Shown here one piece after another: positions 1 through 7,453 of a DNA stretch of 51,033 nucleotides. Location of the stretch: NCBI GenBank assembly GCA_902591645.1, contig CACJBM010000007.1:1-51033 (forward strand), given 5' to 3'. Origin of the DNA: an uncultured Verrucomicrobiota bacterium. GTDB lineage: Bacteria > Verrucomicrobiota > Verrucomicrobiae > Verrucomicrobiales > DEV007. The notes beneath the pieces are model-generated. The model saw only the letters and a list, made by a program, of their open reading frames with translations. It was not told the origin of the DNA and searched no databases. The position numbers were made by a program, and so were the translations under genes. Each line of letters starts with the position of its first letter. The first letter of the stretch is position 1.

Positions 1-23
1 AAATAAACAATTCTGGTTCGATT

Positions 24-52
24 TTGACATATACTTAACAGATAGAATTAAG
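24..52 (+). promoter_or_regulatory. possible promoter before trpA
   Basis: TTGACA at 24-29 is a perfect -35 match. With a 17-base spacer the -10 position is AATTAA at 47-52, a poor match; TAGAAT at 43-48 looks better but leaves only 13 bases of spacer. It lies about 50 bases before the ATG at 103. The first 100 bases hold no other gene I can support. Confidence 0.25.
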
Positions 53-102
53 CATTCTTGCCCAATCTAAATGAGAAGCTAACGTTCCAGCAATTGAGCT
101 TC

Positions 103-907
103 ATGAAAAATCGCATAGAACAGAAATTTGACCTACTTAAAAAAAGACAAAAAGGCAGCTTTTGTAGCATATGTATGTGCAGGAGACCCTACTATAGAAA
201 AATCCCTGGAAATATTACTCTCTATAGATGAAGCGGGCGCTGACATTATTGAAATCGGCATCCCTTTCTCAGATCCCCTAGCCGATGGAATTGTCAATCA
301 GATGGCAGCAAGCAGAGCCCTTAATTCCGGCACTACAGTTCATCACGTAATAGATCTTATTAAAAGCTTTAGAAAAATTTCTCAGACTCCGATAGTCATA
401 TTTACCTACCTCAATCCAATATATAATTATGGATATGAACGGTTCCATGAAGATGCCTCAATCGCGGGAGCCGATGGTATATTAACTCTTGATCTTCCCC
501 CATCGGAGGAAAGCATCAATGAAGAGCTGTGCCATGCAAAAGGGCTCCTCCCAATTCGCTTAATTGCACCCACAACTCCAAAAGCTAGAATTTCACAAAT
601 AGCAAATAGTGCTCTAGGTTTCATTTATTACGTATCAAGAGAAGGAGTCACAGGAAAACAAACAAAGCTAGCCGATGGCATCCAAGAACAAATCTTATCT
701 ATTAAGCAGCTTACAGACTTGCCAATTGTTGTAGGCTTTGGAATATCATCCCCTGAACAATCAAAAGACATCGCACGAATGTCCGATGGGGTAGTTGTAG
801 GCAGCGCAATCGTTGATTTTATTTCACAAAATAAAAACCAGTCAAACCTCAAAGAGCTCGTCCATGATTTTGTAAAACCTCTGGCCGATGCCTCAAAACC
901 TGATTAA
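103..907 (+). CDS. trpA: tryptophan synthase alpha chain, with apparent frameshift near the start
   Basis: TrpA cleaves indole-3-glycerol phosphate to indole and glyceraldehyde 3-phosphate in the cytoplasmic TrpA2B2 complex, the last step of tryptophan synthesis. The body shows the family signatures CAGDP and EIGIPFSDPLADG, holding the catalytic Glu and Asp (E50 and D61 in the joined product). The open frame for the body begins at a TTG at 128, which would lack the first helix. An ATG at 103 in another frame encodes MKNRIEQKFDLLKK, a normal TrpA N-terminus, and runs into the body frame at an A7 run (139-145). With six A's the product would be 267 residues, the usual family length. This is either a homopolymer sequencing error, a real mutation, or slippage. 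The stop is just before dapF. No trpB is visible upstream. Confidence 0.9.
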
Positions 908-914
908 TTTTGAT

Positions 915-1721
915 ATGCTGAATTTTACCAAAATGGACGGAGCCGGGAACGACTTCGTCATAATCAACAATCTCAACCTCAATTACGTGCTAGAACAGGA
1001 TAAAATAGCGGACCTCTGTGATCGGCACAGGGGAATTGGAGCAGATGGATTCATCGCGGTTGAACCCCCCCAATCCAATGGCGACTATAGGATGAGATAT
1101 TACAATTCCGACGGTAATGAAGCAGAGATGTGCGGGAATGGGGCTAGGTGCTTTGCTCGGTTTGTATACAATATTCAAGAACAGAAAAGCGAAACAATAA
1201 AAATCGAAACTGCGGCAGGCGTAGTTACCGCAAAAATATTAGATTCTGAAGTTCAAATAAAGCTTAGCGATCCATTTGATCTTAAGCTAAACATTCCAAT
1301 TGAAATAAACGGACAATCCGAACTCATTCACTTTATTAACACGGGCGTTCCTCATGCCGTGTTAATAGTCGATGAACTCGAATCAATTAACATAAAGAAA
1401 GCAGGATCAGCAATACGTCATCATTCCGTATTTGAACCAGAGGGGACCAACGTCAATTTTCAGAAAATAAAATCATCAGACACACTAGCTATTCGCACAT
1501 ATGAGCGTGGCGTTGAAAATGAAACACTCGCTTGTGGAACAGGCATGGTTGCCAACGCTCTCATCCATGAACAATTAAATCATGTAAATTCACCAGTTTT
1601 TGTTAATGTGAAGGGAGGCGATACACTGAAAGTCTCTTGGGAAAAAGAAAATGATTCTTATAAAAATGTCACACTAACTGGGCCTGCAAAAATCGTCTTC
1701 GAAGGAAAAATTAATGTTTAA
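915..1721 (+). CDS. dapF: diaminopimelate epimerase
   Basis: DapF interconverts LL- and meso-diaminopimelate for lysine and peptidoglycan synthesis. The two catalytic cysteines are present in EMCGNGARC (C73) and LACGTG (C217), and the length of 268 residues is normal. I chose the ATG at 915 because it gives MLNFTKMDGAGNDF, the usual family start. An in-frame ATG at 888 would add nine unlike residues and overlap trpA. The gene follows trpA by 7 bases and its last 8 bases overlap dapA, so the genes are probably cotranscribed and perhaps translationally coupled. Confidence 0.95.
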   Translation: MLNFTKMDGAGNDFVIINNLNLNYVLEQDKIADLCDRHRGIGADGFIAVEPPQSNGDYRMRYYNSDGNEAEMCGNGARCFARFVYNIQEQKSETIKIETAAGVVTAKILDSEVQIKLSDPFDLKLNIPIEINGQSELIHFINTGVPHAVLIVDELESINIKKAGSAIRHHSVFEPEGTNVNFQKIKSSDTLAIRTYERGVENETLACGTGMVANALIHEQLNHVNSPVFVNVKGGDTLKVSWEKENDSYKNVTLTGPAKIVFEGKINV

Positions 1722-2592
1722 AGGAGCACACACAGCACTCGTTACACCATTCATCAATAGCAATGTTGATGAGAATTCTTTACGCAATCTGATTGATTTT
1801 CAGTTTGATAACGGCATAAGCGGGGTCGTCCCCTGCGGCACCACAGGCGAATCCCCAACACTAACCAACGCGGAACACAAACGCATTATTGAAATTTCAG
1901 TGAATGCAACTAATAACAGAGGCCTTGTAATTGCTGGAACTGGATCCAATTGTACTCGTGAAGCAATCGAAATGACTCAATTCGCTGAGAAGTCCGGGGC
2001 CAGTGCTGCGCTTTTAGTATGCCCTTATTACAACAAACCTTCTCAAGAAGGACTCTTCCAGCATTATAAATCGATTGCCAAGGAAACCTCTTTGCCAATC
2101 ATGCTTTACAGCATTCCTGGTCGTTCCGTAATCGAAATATCGGTTGAAACTCAAGCGCGCCTACATGACGAGTGCCCAAATATTTGCGCAATGAAAGAGG
2201 CAGGAGGTAATGTTACCCGTGTAGAAGAAATTAAAAATACCTTACCCTCATCATATGAGGTTTTAAGTGGTGACGATGCTCTAACGTTGCCTTTCATGAA
2301 TATGGGCGCCGTAGGCGTAGTCAGCGTAGCATCAAACATTATACCTTCACAACTTTCATCACTAGTTCAAGCCGCTTTGAATGGCAAATCTAATGAAGCT
2401 GAAAATATAAATGCTGAATGCAAAACTCTTTTCGAAGGGTTGCTTGGCCTCGACACTAATCCAATCCCAATCAAAGAGGCCATGGCTCTAACAGGAAAAA
2501 TATCCAATGAATTGCGATTACCTTTAGTGGGCCTCAATGAAAGGGCCAAAACTGATCTCATTAGTTTACTCAAAAATCTTAGTCTTATTTGA
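1714..2592 (+). CDS. dapA: 4-hydroxy-tetrahydrodipicolinate synthase
   Basis: DapA condenses pyruvate with aspartate semialdehyde, the committed step of the diaminopimelate pathway. The TIM-barrel enzyme is full length (292 residues). Visible active-site residues are T43 and T44 in CGTTGESPT, Y132 and R137 in LYSIPGRS, and the Schiff-base lysine K161 in AMKEAGGN. The ATG lies inside the end of dapF (an 8-base overlap), and dapB follows after 19 bases. With dapF and dapB it forms a meso-DAP block. The aminotransferase step (dapL or dapC/D/E) is not in this window. Confidence 0.96.
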   Translation: MFKGAHTALVTPFINSNVDENSLRNLIDFQFDNGISGVVPCGTTGESPTLTNAEHKRIIEISVNATNNRGLVIAGTGSNCTREAIEMTQFAEKSGASAALLVCPYYNKPSQEGLFQHYKSIAKETSLPIMLYSIPGRSVIEISVETQARLHDECPNICAMKEAGGNVTRVEEIKNTLPSSYEVLSGDDALTLPFMNMGAVGVVSVASNIIPSQLSSLVQAALNGKSNEAENINAECKTLFEGLLGLDTNPIPIKEAMALTGKISNELRLPLVGLNERAKTDLISLLKNLSLI

Positions 2593-2611
2593 ATTTAAAC
2601 CAGCATTTTAA

Positions 2612-3355
2612 ATGAATGAAACACTAAACATTTTAGTTACCGGATCTCAAGGAAGAATGGGAATGGCGGTCATTGATTGCTGCAATAATGACAGTCAGGT
2701 GAATGTTTCTGGCAGCATTGATGTTGGCGACCCTATCTCTGACCATGTCAATTCATGTGATGTGATCATAGATTTCAGCTCGCACAAATTCACAGAGGAC
2801 CTCCTCAGCGAATCACTCAAACACGGAAAGTCTTTAGTGATAGGAACGACTGGACATTCTGATGATGATCTCTCATCAATCAAGAAAGCATCCGAAGAAA
2901 TATCAATTGTCATGGCGCCAAACTTCAGCATAGGAGTAAATACACTTTTCTGGCTCACACAAAAGACCACTCAAATTCTTGGCAATAATTTTGACCTAGA
3001 AGTTGTAGAAATGCATCACCGCATGAAAATAGATTCACCAAGCGGCACAGCAAAGAGACTTGGCGAAATATTAGCTAAAAGTAGAGGAGTTTCATACGCT
3101 GAGGATACTGTTCACGGAAGAGAAGGAATCACGGGGCAAAGAACTGCTAAAGAAATTGGCATGCACTCATTAAGAGGAGGGGACGTCGTTGGAGATCATA
3201 CAGTAATTTATGCAAATGATGGTGAGCGGATAGAATTAACTCACAAAGCCTCTAGCCGTAACACTTTTGCAAATGGAGCAATACATGCGGCGAAATGGCT
3301 GTCTGGTCGTGACTCGGGGTTATATGACATGCAAGATGTCTTGGAGTTAAACTAA
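2612..3355 (+). CDS. dapB: 4-hydroxy-tetrahydrodipicolinate reductase
   Basis: DapB reduces the DapA product to tetrahydrodipicolinate with NAD(P)H. The Rossmann motif GSQGRMG is at residues 11-17 and the DapB signature EMHHRMKIDSPSGTA holds H135, H136 and K139. At 247 residues it is slightly shorter than the E. coli enzyme but has all key residues. It lies 19 bases after dapA in the same operon, and folK follows 18 bases later. The region before its ATG (TTTTAA) has no Shine-Dalgarno sequence. Confidence 0.95.
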   Translation: MNETLNILVTGSQGRMGMAVIDCCNNDSQVNVSGSIDVGDPISDHVNSCDVIIDFSSHKFTEDLLSESLKHGKSLVIGTTGHSDDDLSSIKKASEEISIVMAPNFSIGVNTLFWLTQKTTQILGNNFDLEVVEMHHRMKIDSPSGTAKRLGEILAKSRGVSYAEDTVHGREGITGQRTAKEIGMHSLRGGDVVGDHTVIYANDGERIELTHKASSRNTFANGAIHAAKWLSGRDSGLYDMQDVLELN

Positions 3356-3373
3356 TTACTGCTAAATAATCTG

Positions 3374-3886
3374 GTGAATCAGGTTGATTACGGAATTGCT
3401 TTTGGGAGCAACCTTGGCAATAGGCTCTCAAATCTTCGTCAAGCCAAAAGATTATTACTCCATCATTGCCAAAGCCCTAAAGAGGCAAAATTTTCTCCTA
3501 TCTATGAGACTCAACCTGTCGATTGCGCTATAGAAAGTAACAATTTTTTAAACGCAGCGGCCAATCTTCCTCTATCCCTTGCGCCTAAAGACGCTCTTAA
3601 TCTTTGTTTAAAAATTGAATCTGCATTTGATAGACCAGAAAAGAGGAAAAAAAATTCTCCGAGAACAATTGATCTTGATATAATTTACGCAGGATCACTT
3701 ATCCATAATTCAAAAGAACTCACAATACCGCATCCGAAATTATACGAACGAAGGTTTGTGCTCGAACCATTATCCACAATTGTGCCCTCACTCATTTTGA
3801 CTAACCAAAAAAAAACAATACTGCAGCACCTTAATGATATAGAATCCTCTGAGTCCCCTTTAATTAAAATTACTAATATCTGGTAA
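3374..3886 (+). CDS. folK: 6-hydroxymethyl-7,8-dihydropterin pyrophosphokinase
   Basis: HPPK transfers pyrophosphate from ATP to hydroxymethyl-dihydropterin in folate synthesis. The N-terminus (GIAFGSNLGNR) and the signature PRTIDLDIIYAG, with the two metal-binding aspartates, are clear. At 170 residues it is a stand-alone enzyme, not fused to FolB or FolP. The start is a GTG 18 bases after dapB. The stop overlaps the panB start as TAATG, suggesting coupling of the folate and pantothenate genes. Confidence 0.93.
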   Translation: MNQVDYGIAFGSNLGNRLSNLRQAKRLLLHHCQSPKEAKFSPIYETQPVDCAIESNNFLNAAANLPLSLAPKDALNLCLKIESAFDRPEKRKKNSPRTIDLDIIYAGSLIHNSKELTIPHPKLYERRFVLEPLSTIVPSLILTNQKKTILQHLNDIESSESPLIKITNIW

Positions 3887-4659
3887 TGGTAAATCAAACT
3901 CACCAATCTCATCCATCAAGAGTTACTTCTTTAGCCTCTAAGGATCGAGACAATCCAATTTCTGCTTTAACTGCATATGATTACCCGACAGCTAGAATCC
4001 TAGACGAGAATGGAATTGACCTCATCTTAGTTGGAGACTCTCTCGGAATGGTTGTTCTTGGTCACAAGGACACTACAAGCGTTTCAATTGACATGATGGT
4101 CCATCACACATCTGCATGCAGACCTGCGATTAATAATGCCGCACTCGTAGCTGATTTGCCTTATGAATCATATCAAAGTCCAGACCAAGCTATCACCTCA
4201 AGCCATTCGCTCATTCAGGCTGGAGCCGATGGGATCAAACTCGAAGGAGGATCTTCAGTAGTTCCTCAAATTACAGCTATCATTAAATGCGGCATTCCCG
4301 TTATAGGACATATTGGATTCTTACCACAAAGCATAGAAAGCGAAGGAGGCTATAAGAAAAAGGGTAAAAGCACTGATGAATATTCTATGATCCTTTCAGA
4401 CGCAATATGTTTAGAAGATGCAGGAGTGTCCGCTATCGTTCTAGAAAGCGTAGTAAGCGATCTGGCTACTGAAATTACTGAGACATTAAAAATTCCCACA
4501 ATAGGAATAGGATCTGGCAATAATTGCGATGGGCAGATCAGAGTAATTCACGACATAACCGGCAACTTCCCATGGTTCAGTCCACCATTTGCAAAGCCTC
4601 TATGTAATATTGCCGATGAAATTTCATCGGCAGTAAAAAAGTACATCCAGTCAATTTAA
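3886..4659 (+). CDS. panB: 3-methyl-2-oxobutanoate hydroxymethyltransferase
   Basis: PanB makes ketopantoate from alpha-ketoisovalerate and methylene-tetrahydrofolate, the first step of pantothenate and so CoA synthesis. The N-terminal signature (LTAYDYPTARILDENG, then LVGDSLGMVVLGH), the GIKLEGG lysine/glutamate site and the catalytic-Glu region AIVLES are present. The length of 257 residues is normal. It is the last gene of the plus-strand operon and converges on accA 38 bases away. Its final codons contain a perfect 22-base palindrome, described separately. Confidence 0.95.
   Translation: MVNQTHQSHPSRVTSLASKDRDNPISALTAYDYPTARILDENGIDLILVGDSLGMVVLGHKDTTSVSIDMMVHHTSACRPAINNAALVADLPYESYQSPDQAITSSHSLIQAGADGIKLEGGSSVVPQITAIIKCGIPVIGHIGFLPQSIESEGGYKKKGKSTDEYSMILSDAICLEDAGVSAIVLESVVSDLATEITETLKIPTIGIGSGNNCDGQIRVIHDITGNFPWFSPPFAKPLCNIADEISSAVKKYIQSI
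4611..4632. repeat. perfect 22-base palindrome inside the panB 3' end
   Basis: Each arm is TGCCGATGAAA with no spacer, so the sequence reads the same on both strands. It lies within the last codons of panB, about 65 bases from the accA stop on the other strand. A run of six A's follows on the plus strand, but there is no T-tract on either side, so it is not a standard intrinsic terminator. It could fold in either mRNA, bind a protein dimer, or be chance. Confidence 0.5.
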
Positions 4660-4697
4660 CCATCTGCATTTGGTGCTCGCTTAAGAGCAGGATAATG

Positions 4698-5546
4698 CTA
4701 GTCAATAAATTCACCCATAGCTCTATACTTCTTATATCGCTGCTCTAACAATTGATCGATCGGCACATCCGAAAGCTCTTTGATTCCATCAAGAATTGAG
4801 TCTTTCAAATTTTTAGATGCTACAGCCGGGTTAGTATGAGCTCCTTTCGAAGGCTCGCGGACGATTCGATCAATGATACCAAGCCGCTTTAAGCTCTTAG
4901 CATCCAGCTTCATTGCATTGGCTGCATCAGGGGCATACTTTCTATCTTTCCACAAAATGGCCGCACATCCTTCAGGACTAATTACTGAATAATATGAATT
5001 TTCCATCATCATCACTCGATCAGCAACGCCAATTCCCAGTGCTCCACCTGAACCACCCTCACCAATGACTATGGATATAATTTGCGTTCTTAACAGCATC
5101 ATTTCCCTCAGATTATAAGCAATTGATTCTGCGATGTTCCTTTCTTCTGCTCCGACTCCCGGATAAGCTCCTGGAGTGTCAATGATTGAAATAACTGGAA
5201 GCTTAAACTTTTCGGCAAATTTCATCATCCTAAGGGCCTTCCGATAACCTTCGGGTCCCGCACTACCAAAATTACGTTTCAACTTTTCATCAGTGTCACG
5301 ACCCTTTTCATGGCCAATAACTACGCATTTAATACCACCGATTCGAACTAGGCCCGCAGGCATAGCGCTATCATCTCCAATGTGTCTGTCTCCATGCAAT
5401 TCTATAAAATCATCAAAACATGATGCCACATAATCCAACATCATGGGCCGCCTAGGATGCCTGGCCATCTCAACCCTCTTCCAGGAAGAAACAGGATATT
5501 TCTTTTTCGGTGAGATTTTCTTCTTTGGTATTTTCTTTGTCCCCAT
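4698..5546 (-). CDS. accA: acetyl-CoA carboxylase carboxyltransferase subunit alpha
   Basis: AccA with AccD moves the carboxyl group from biotin to acetyl-CoA to form malonyl-CoA. The core matches the family strongly: ARHPRRPMMLDY, HEKGRD, IDTPGAYPGVGAEERN, EGGSGGALGIGV and ISPEGCAAILWK. At 282 residues it is shorter than E. coli AccA (319). The conserved core starts at residue 28, about 39 residues earlier than in E. coli, and the first 16 residues are lysine-rich (eight Lys). It is the last gene of a minus-strand group with the LysM protein 21 bases upstream. accD is not in this window. Confidence 0.94.
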   Translation of the reverse strand: MGTKKIPKKKISPKKKYPVSSWKRVEMARHPRRPMMLDYVASCFDDFIELHGDRHIGDDSAMPAGLVRIGGIKCVVIGHEKGRDTDEKLKRNFGSAGPEGYRKALRMMKFAEKFKLPVISIIDTPGAYPGVGAEERNIAESIAYNLREMMLLRTQIISIVIGEGGSGGALGIGVADRVMMMENSYYSVISPEGCAAILWKDRKYAPDAANAMKLDAKSLKRLGIIDRIVREPSKGAHTNPAVASKNLKDSILDGIKELSDVPIDQLLEQRYKKYRAMGEFID

Positions 5547-5567
5547 ATTTATCTCGTGCGCAGTTAA

Positions 5568-6419
5568 TTAATTTCTAACGTAAATCGGCGATCCAGATCG
5601 GACTAAAAGAGCTAACTCTTCGATATCATCGTCCGAAACAAAAAAACCTGTCGCATACTTATCTTTATCTTCGTCTCCAGTCAAAGAACGTATAGGGACC
5701 CCCCTTCGTTCGCACCTAATTTCTTTCGGTGCATTAATATATTCAGAAGAACCTATTTCAATGAATCTAGATCCGTCCCCAACTACTAATCCTTCAACTG
5801 TGGAATCCATGGAGGAAGGACATCCCTGAGGCAGCCTGCTTCCAACTAATTCATAATTTTTAAATAACTTATCTTGTGCGTTCCTTAGCGATATAGTTTT
5901 AGCCTTCATGTTGATCAGCACACTGAAATGTAATGGGCAAACTATCAATTGGTCACCGGGTTGCAATTTTGAGCCCATTCTGCCATTCACATGGAGTATG
6001 TACCCGACAGTAGTCTGGTGCTTTTGAGCAATCGATCTCAGAGCATCTCCCCTTTTGACAGTGTACTCATGCTTATCCTCGCCACTATCCCTTGAAAGTA
6101 AATGATCAGAATTAATCTCACCAATTATTCGGTTTGATTCTTCAAAATGGCTCGACTCGGGATAATATTTTATTAATTTGTGCAAACTTTCAATCCCCGC
6201 AATCAATTCTCCAGTTTGCATTAACGAAATCGCCCGTTCATAAAGATGAGAACCATGATCCACCTTAATTTTGGGGAGTTTTTTGATTTCATTTACTTGA
6301 GTCTGCAATTTGCGTTCAGGCTCAATCTCTTTGTCCCATAAGTAATAAACAGCAACAACACATAAAGATAAAATACCCAATGACACAAATGCAAATAGGA
6401 GCCTCAAATAGACTTTCAC
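5568..6419 (-). CDS. membrane-anchored LysM protein with a YkuD-like C-terminal domain lacking the catalytic Cys
   Basis: There is one N-terminal membrane helix (about residues 5-27), a short TPR-like helical region (about 57-100), a LysM peptidoglycan-binding domain (about 118-161, YTVKRGDALRSIAQKH to LQPGDQLIV), and a C-terminal part (about 164-283) whose strand pattern resembles an L,D-transpeptidase (YkuD) fold. At the place of the usual SxGCxR active site the sequence reads ATGFFVSDDDIEEL, with neither the His nor the Cys. I infer a cell-wall-binding, probably non-catalytic protein facing the periplasm. LysM is a confident call; the YkuD relation is by pattern only. It lies between the 174-residue gene (6-base gap) and accA. 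Confidence 0.75.
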   Translation of the reverse strand: MKVYLRLLFAFVSLGILSLCVVAVYYLWDKEIEPERKLQTQVNEIKKLPKIKVDHGSHLYERAISLMQTGELIAGIESLHKLIKYYPESSHFEESNRIIGEINSDHLLSRDSGEDKHEYTVKRGDALRSIAQKHQTTVGYILHVNGRMGSKLQPGDQLIVCPLHFSVLINMKAKTISLRNAQDKLFKNYELVGSRLPQGCPSSMDSTVEGLVVGDGSRFIEIGSSEYINAPKEIRCERRGVPIRSLTGDEDKDKYATGFFVSDDDIEELALLVRSGSPIYVRN

Positions 6420-6425
6420 TTTTAG

Positions 6426-6950
6426 CTATAGTAATCCTCGACGCTGAAAATCAAAAACATTTATGCCTTGGGACTTACCTATCATTTCGACGGTGAACTT
6501 CAATAGGCAAACCTCCCAAGCATCATCAACTCCATGTATCACAGCTGACAGCGGGTTTGAATTTCTATTGGCCCTTTCCATCACTTTATCCCTAACGTCG
6601 TTAAAAGGCTCGTTAACAACATCTTCGCGAACTTTGTCCTTACGAAAGCTGAATCCATATTTCAGTATAGATAAATCCGCAGCATTCTCATGTAACCATT
6701 GAGAAAAAGCCTCGGCCTGTTCGCCGAACCCCTCAAATTCAAGATCAGAATAAGCTTCAGGCTTTATGATTGTTGGCCGATCAGCATGTAAAACTCCCTC
6801 TCGGACCCTAGTTTCGTTAACACTGTCCATTAATTCAGAAATGAGGTGAAACTCAAATGATGTGCTCCCGAAAGTATCAATGCGTCGGTCAGGCTCTAAT
6901 AGAACCTCCGTGGACTCTAAAGCATATTGTATGTCATCTTGAGAATACAT
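6426..6950 (-). CDS. uncharacterised 174-residue protein in the accA operon
   Basis: I do not recognise this protein. It is acidic and soluble-looking, with no signal peptide or membrane segment; the middle and C-terminal parts look helical, ending in FDFQRRGLL. It has a good upstream promoter match and only a 6-base gap to the LysM gene, so it is probably the first gene of a three-gene minus-strand operon ending in accA. Coding is supported by a long open frame with no competing frame and tight spacing to its neighbour. A function cannot be inferred beyond the setting of wall and lipid synthesis. Confidence 0.7.
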   Translation of the reverse strand: MYSQDDIQYALESTEVLLEPDRRIDTFGSTSFEFHLISELMDSVNETRVREGVLHADRPTIIKPEAYSDLEFEGFGEQAEAFSQWLHENAADLSILKYGFSFRKDKVREDVVNEPFNDVRDKVMERANRNSNPLSAVIHGVDDAWEVCLLKFTVEMIGKSQGINVFDFQRRGLL

Positions 6951-6986
6951 TATTAATATTTAAGCCTGAATATAAATACAGACACC

Positions 6987-7016
6987 GTTATATCGCCCCA
7001 ACGATAGGAGAATCAA
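6987..7016 (-). promoter_or_regulatory. probable promoter for the 174-residue gene, LysM and accA operon
   Basis: Read on the minus strand, TTGATT (7011-7016) and TATAAC (6987-6992) are separated by 18 bases. The -10 end lies 36 bases before the ATG at 6950, a fitting distance. No terminator is visible between acpP and this point. Confidence 0.45.
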
Positions 7017-7061
7017 CGTAAAACAAATTAAGCGGCAAACGTACCAGCTATAGAGAGAATT

Positions 7062-7307
7062 TTATCCCTCCCCCTTAATTGATTCGATATGACTTATGAC
7101 TGCCCCAACGCTCACCAACTTCTCAGCTTCTTCATCAGGAACCTCAATCCCGAACTCCTCCTCAAAAGCCATCACCAGCTCAACGGTATCCAATGAATCA
7201 GCGCCCAGATCTTCTATGAACTTCGCTTCAGGAGTCACTTGATCTTCTGGAGCATTCAGGTTTTGAACAATTATATCTTTAACTTTATCTGCAATATTAT
7301 CAGCCAT
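7062..7307 (-). CDS. acpP: acyl carrier protein
   Basis: ACP carries growing acyl chains on a 4'-phosphopantetheine arm during fatty-acid synthesis. The 81-residue acidic protein has the classic attachment site [19 protein letters not shown] with the modified serine at S38. It is transcribed alone or ahead of the accA operon on the minus strand. A good promoter match lies 33 bases upstream. The usual fabD-fabG-acpP-fabF neighbours are absent. Confidence 0.97.
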   Translation of the reverse strand: MADNIADKVKDIIVQNLNAPEDQVTPEAKFIEDLGADSLDTVELVMAFEEEFGIEVPDEEAEKLVSVGAVISHIESIKGEG

Positions 7308-7339
7308 ATAAAATATATTTTAGTTATGTTAACTTGTTG

Positions 7340-7368
7340 GCTATACCGTCAGCAATTACTTTTATCAA
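7340..7368 (-). promoter_or_regulatory. acpP: probable acpP promoter
   Basis: Read on the minus strand, TTGATA (7363-7368), a 17-base spacer, and TATAGC (7340-7345). The -10 end is 32 bases before the acpP ATG at 7307. The spacing is ideal and both boxes differ little from the sigma-70-type consensus. Confidence 0.5.
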
Positions 7369-7453
7369 CCGATTAAATGAAAGATTTCAGTTTTTTTAAA
7401 AAAAACCAGTAGGAATCAACTTATTAATAAATATTTCCCGAGAAAAGAAAGCC

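Noticed and set aside
281..4631. Recurrent GCCGATG in trpA and panB, considered as an uptake-like signal
   Set aside because: It mostly encodes Ala-Asp(-Gly) stretches of the enzymes and is not spread evenly over the rest of the window.
4674..4689. TGCTC/GAGCA hairpin between panB and accA
   Set aside because: Only 5 pairs with a 6-base loop and no T-run on either strand; too weak to call a terminator.
7390..7406. G-T7-A8-C near-palindrome between acpP and the two-TM gene
   Set aside because: It pairs only through A-T bases with no GC stem or following tract, so I do not call it a terminator.
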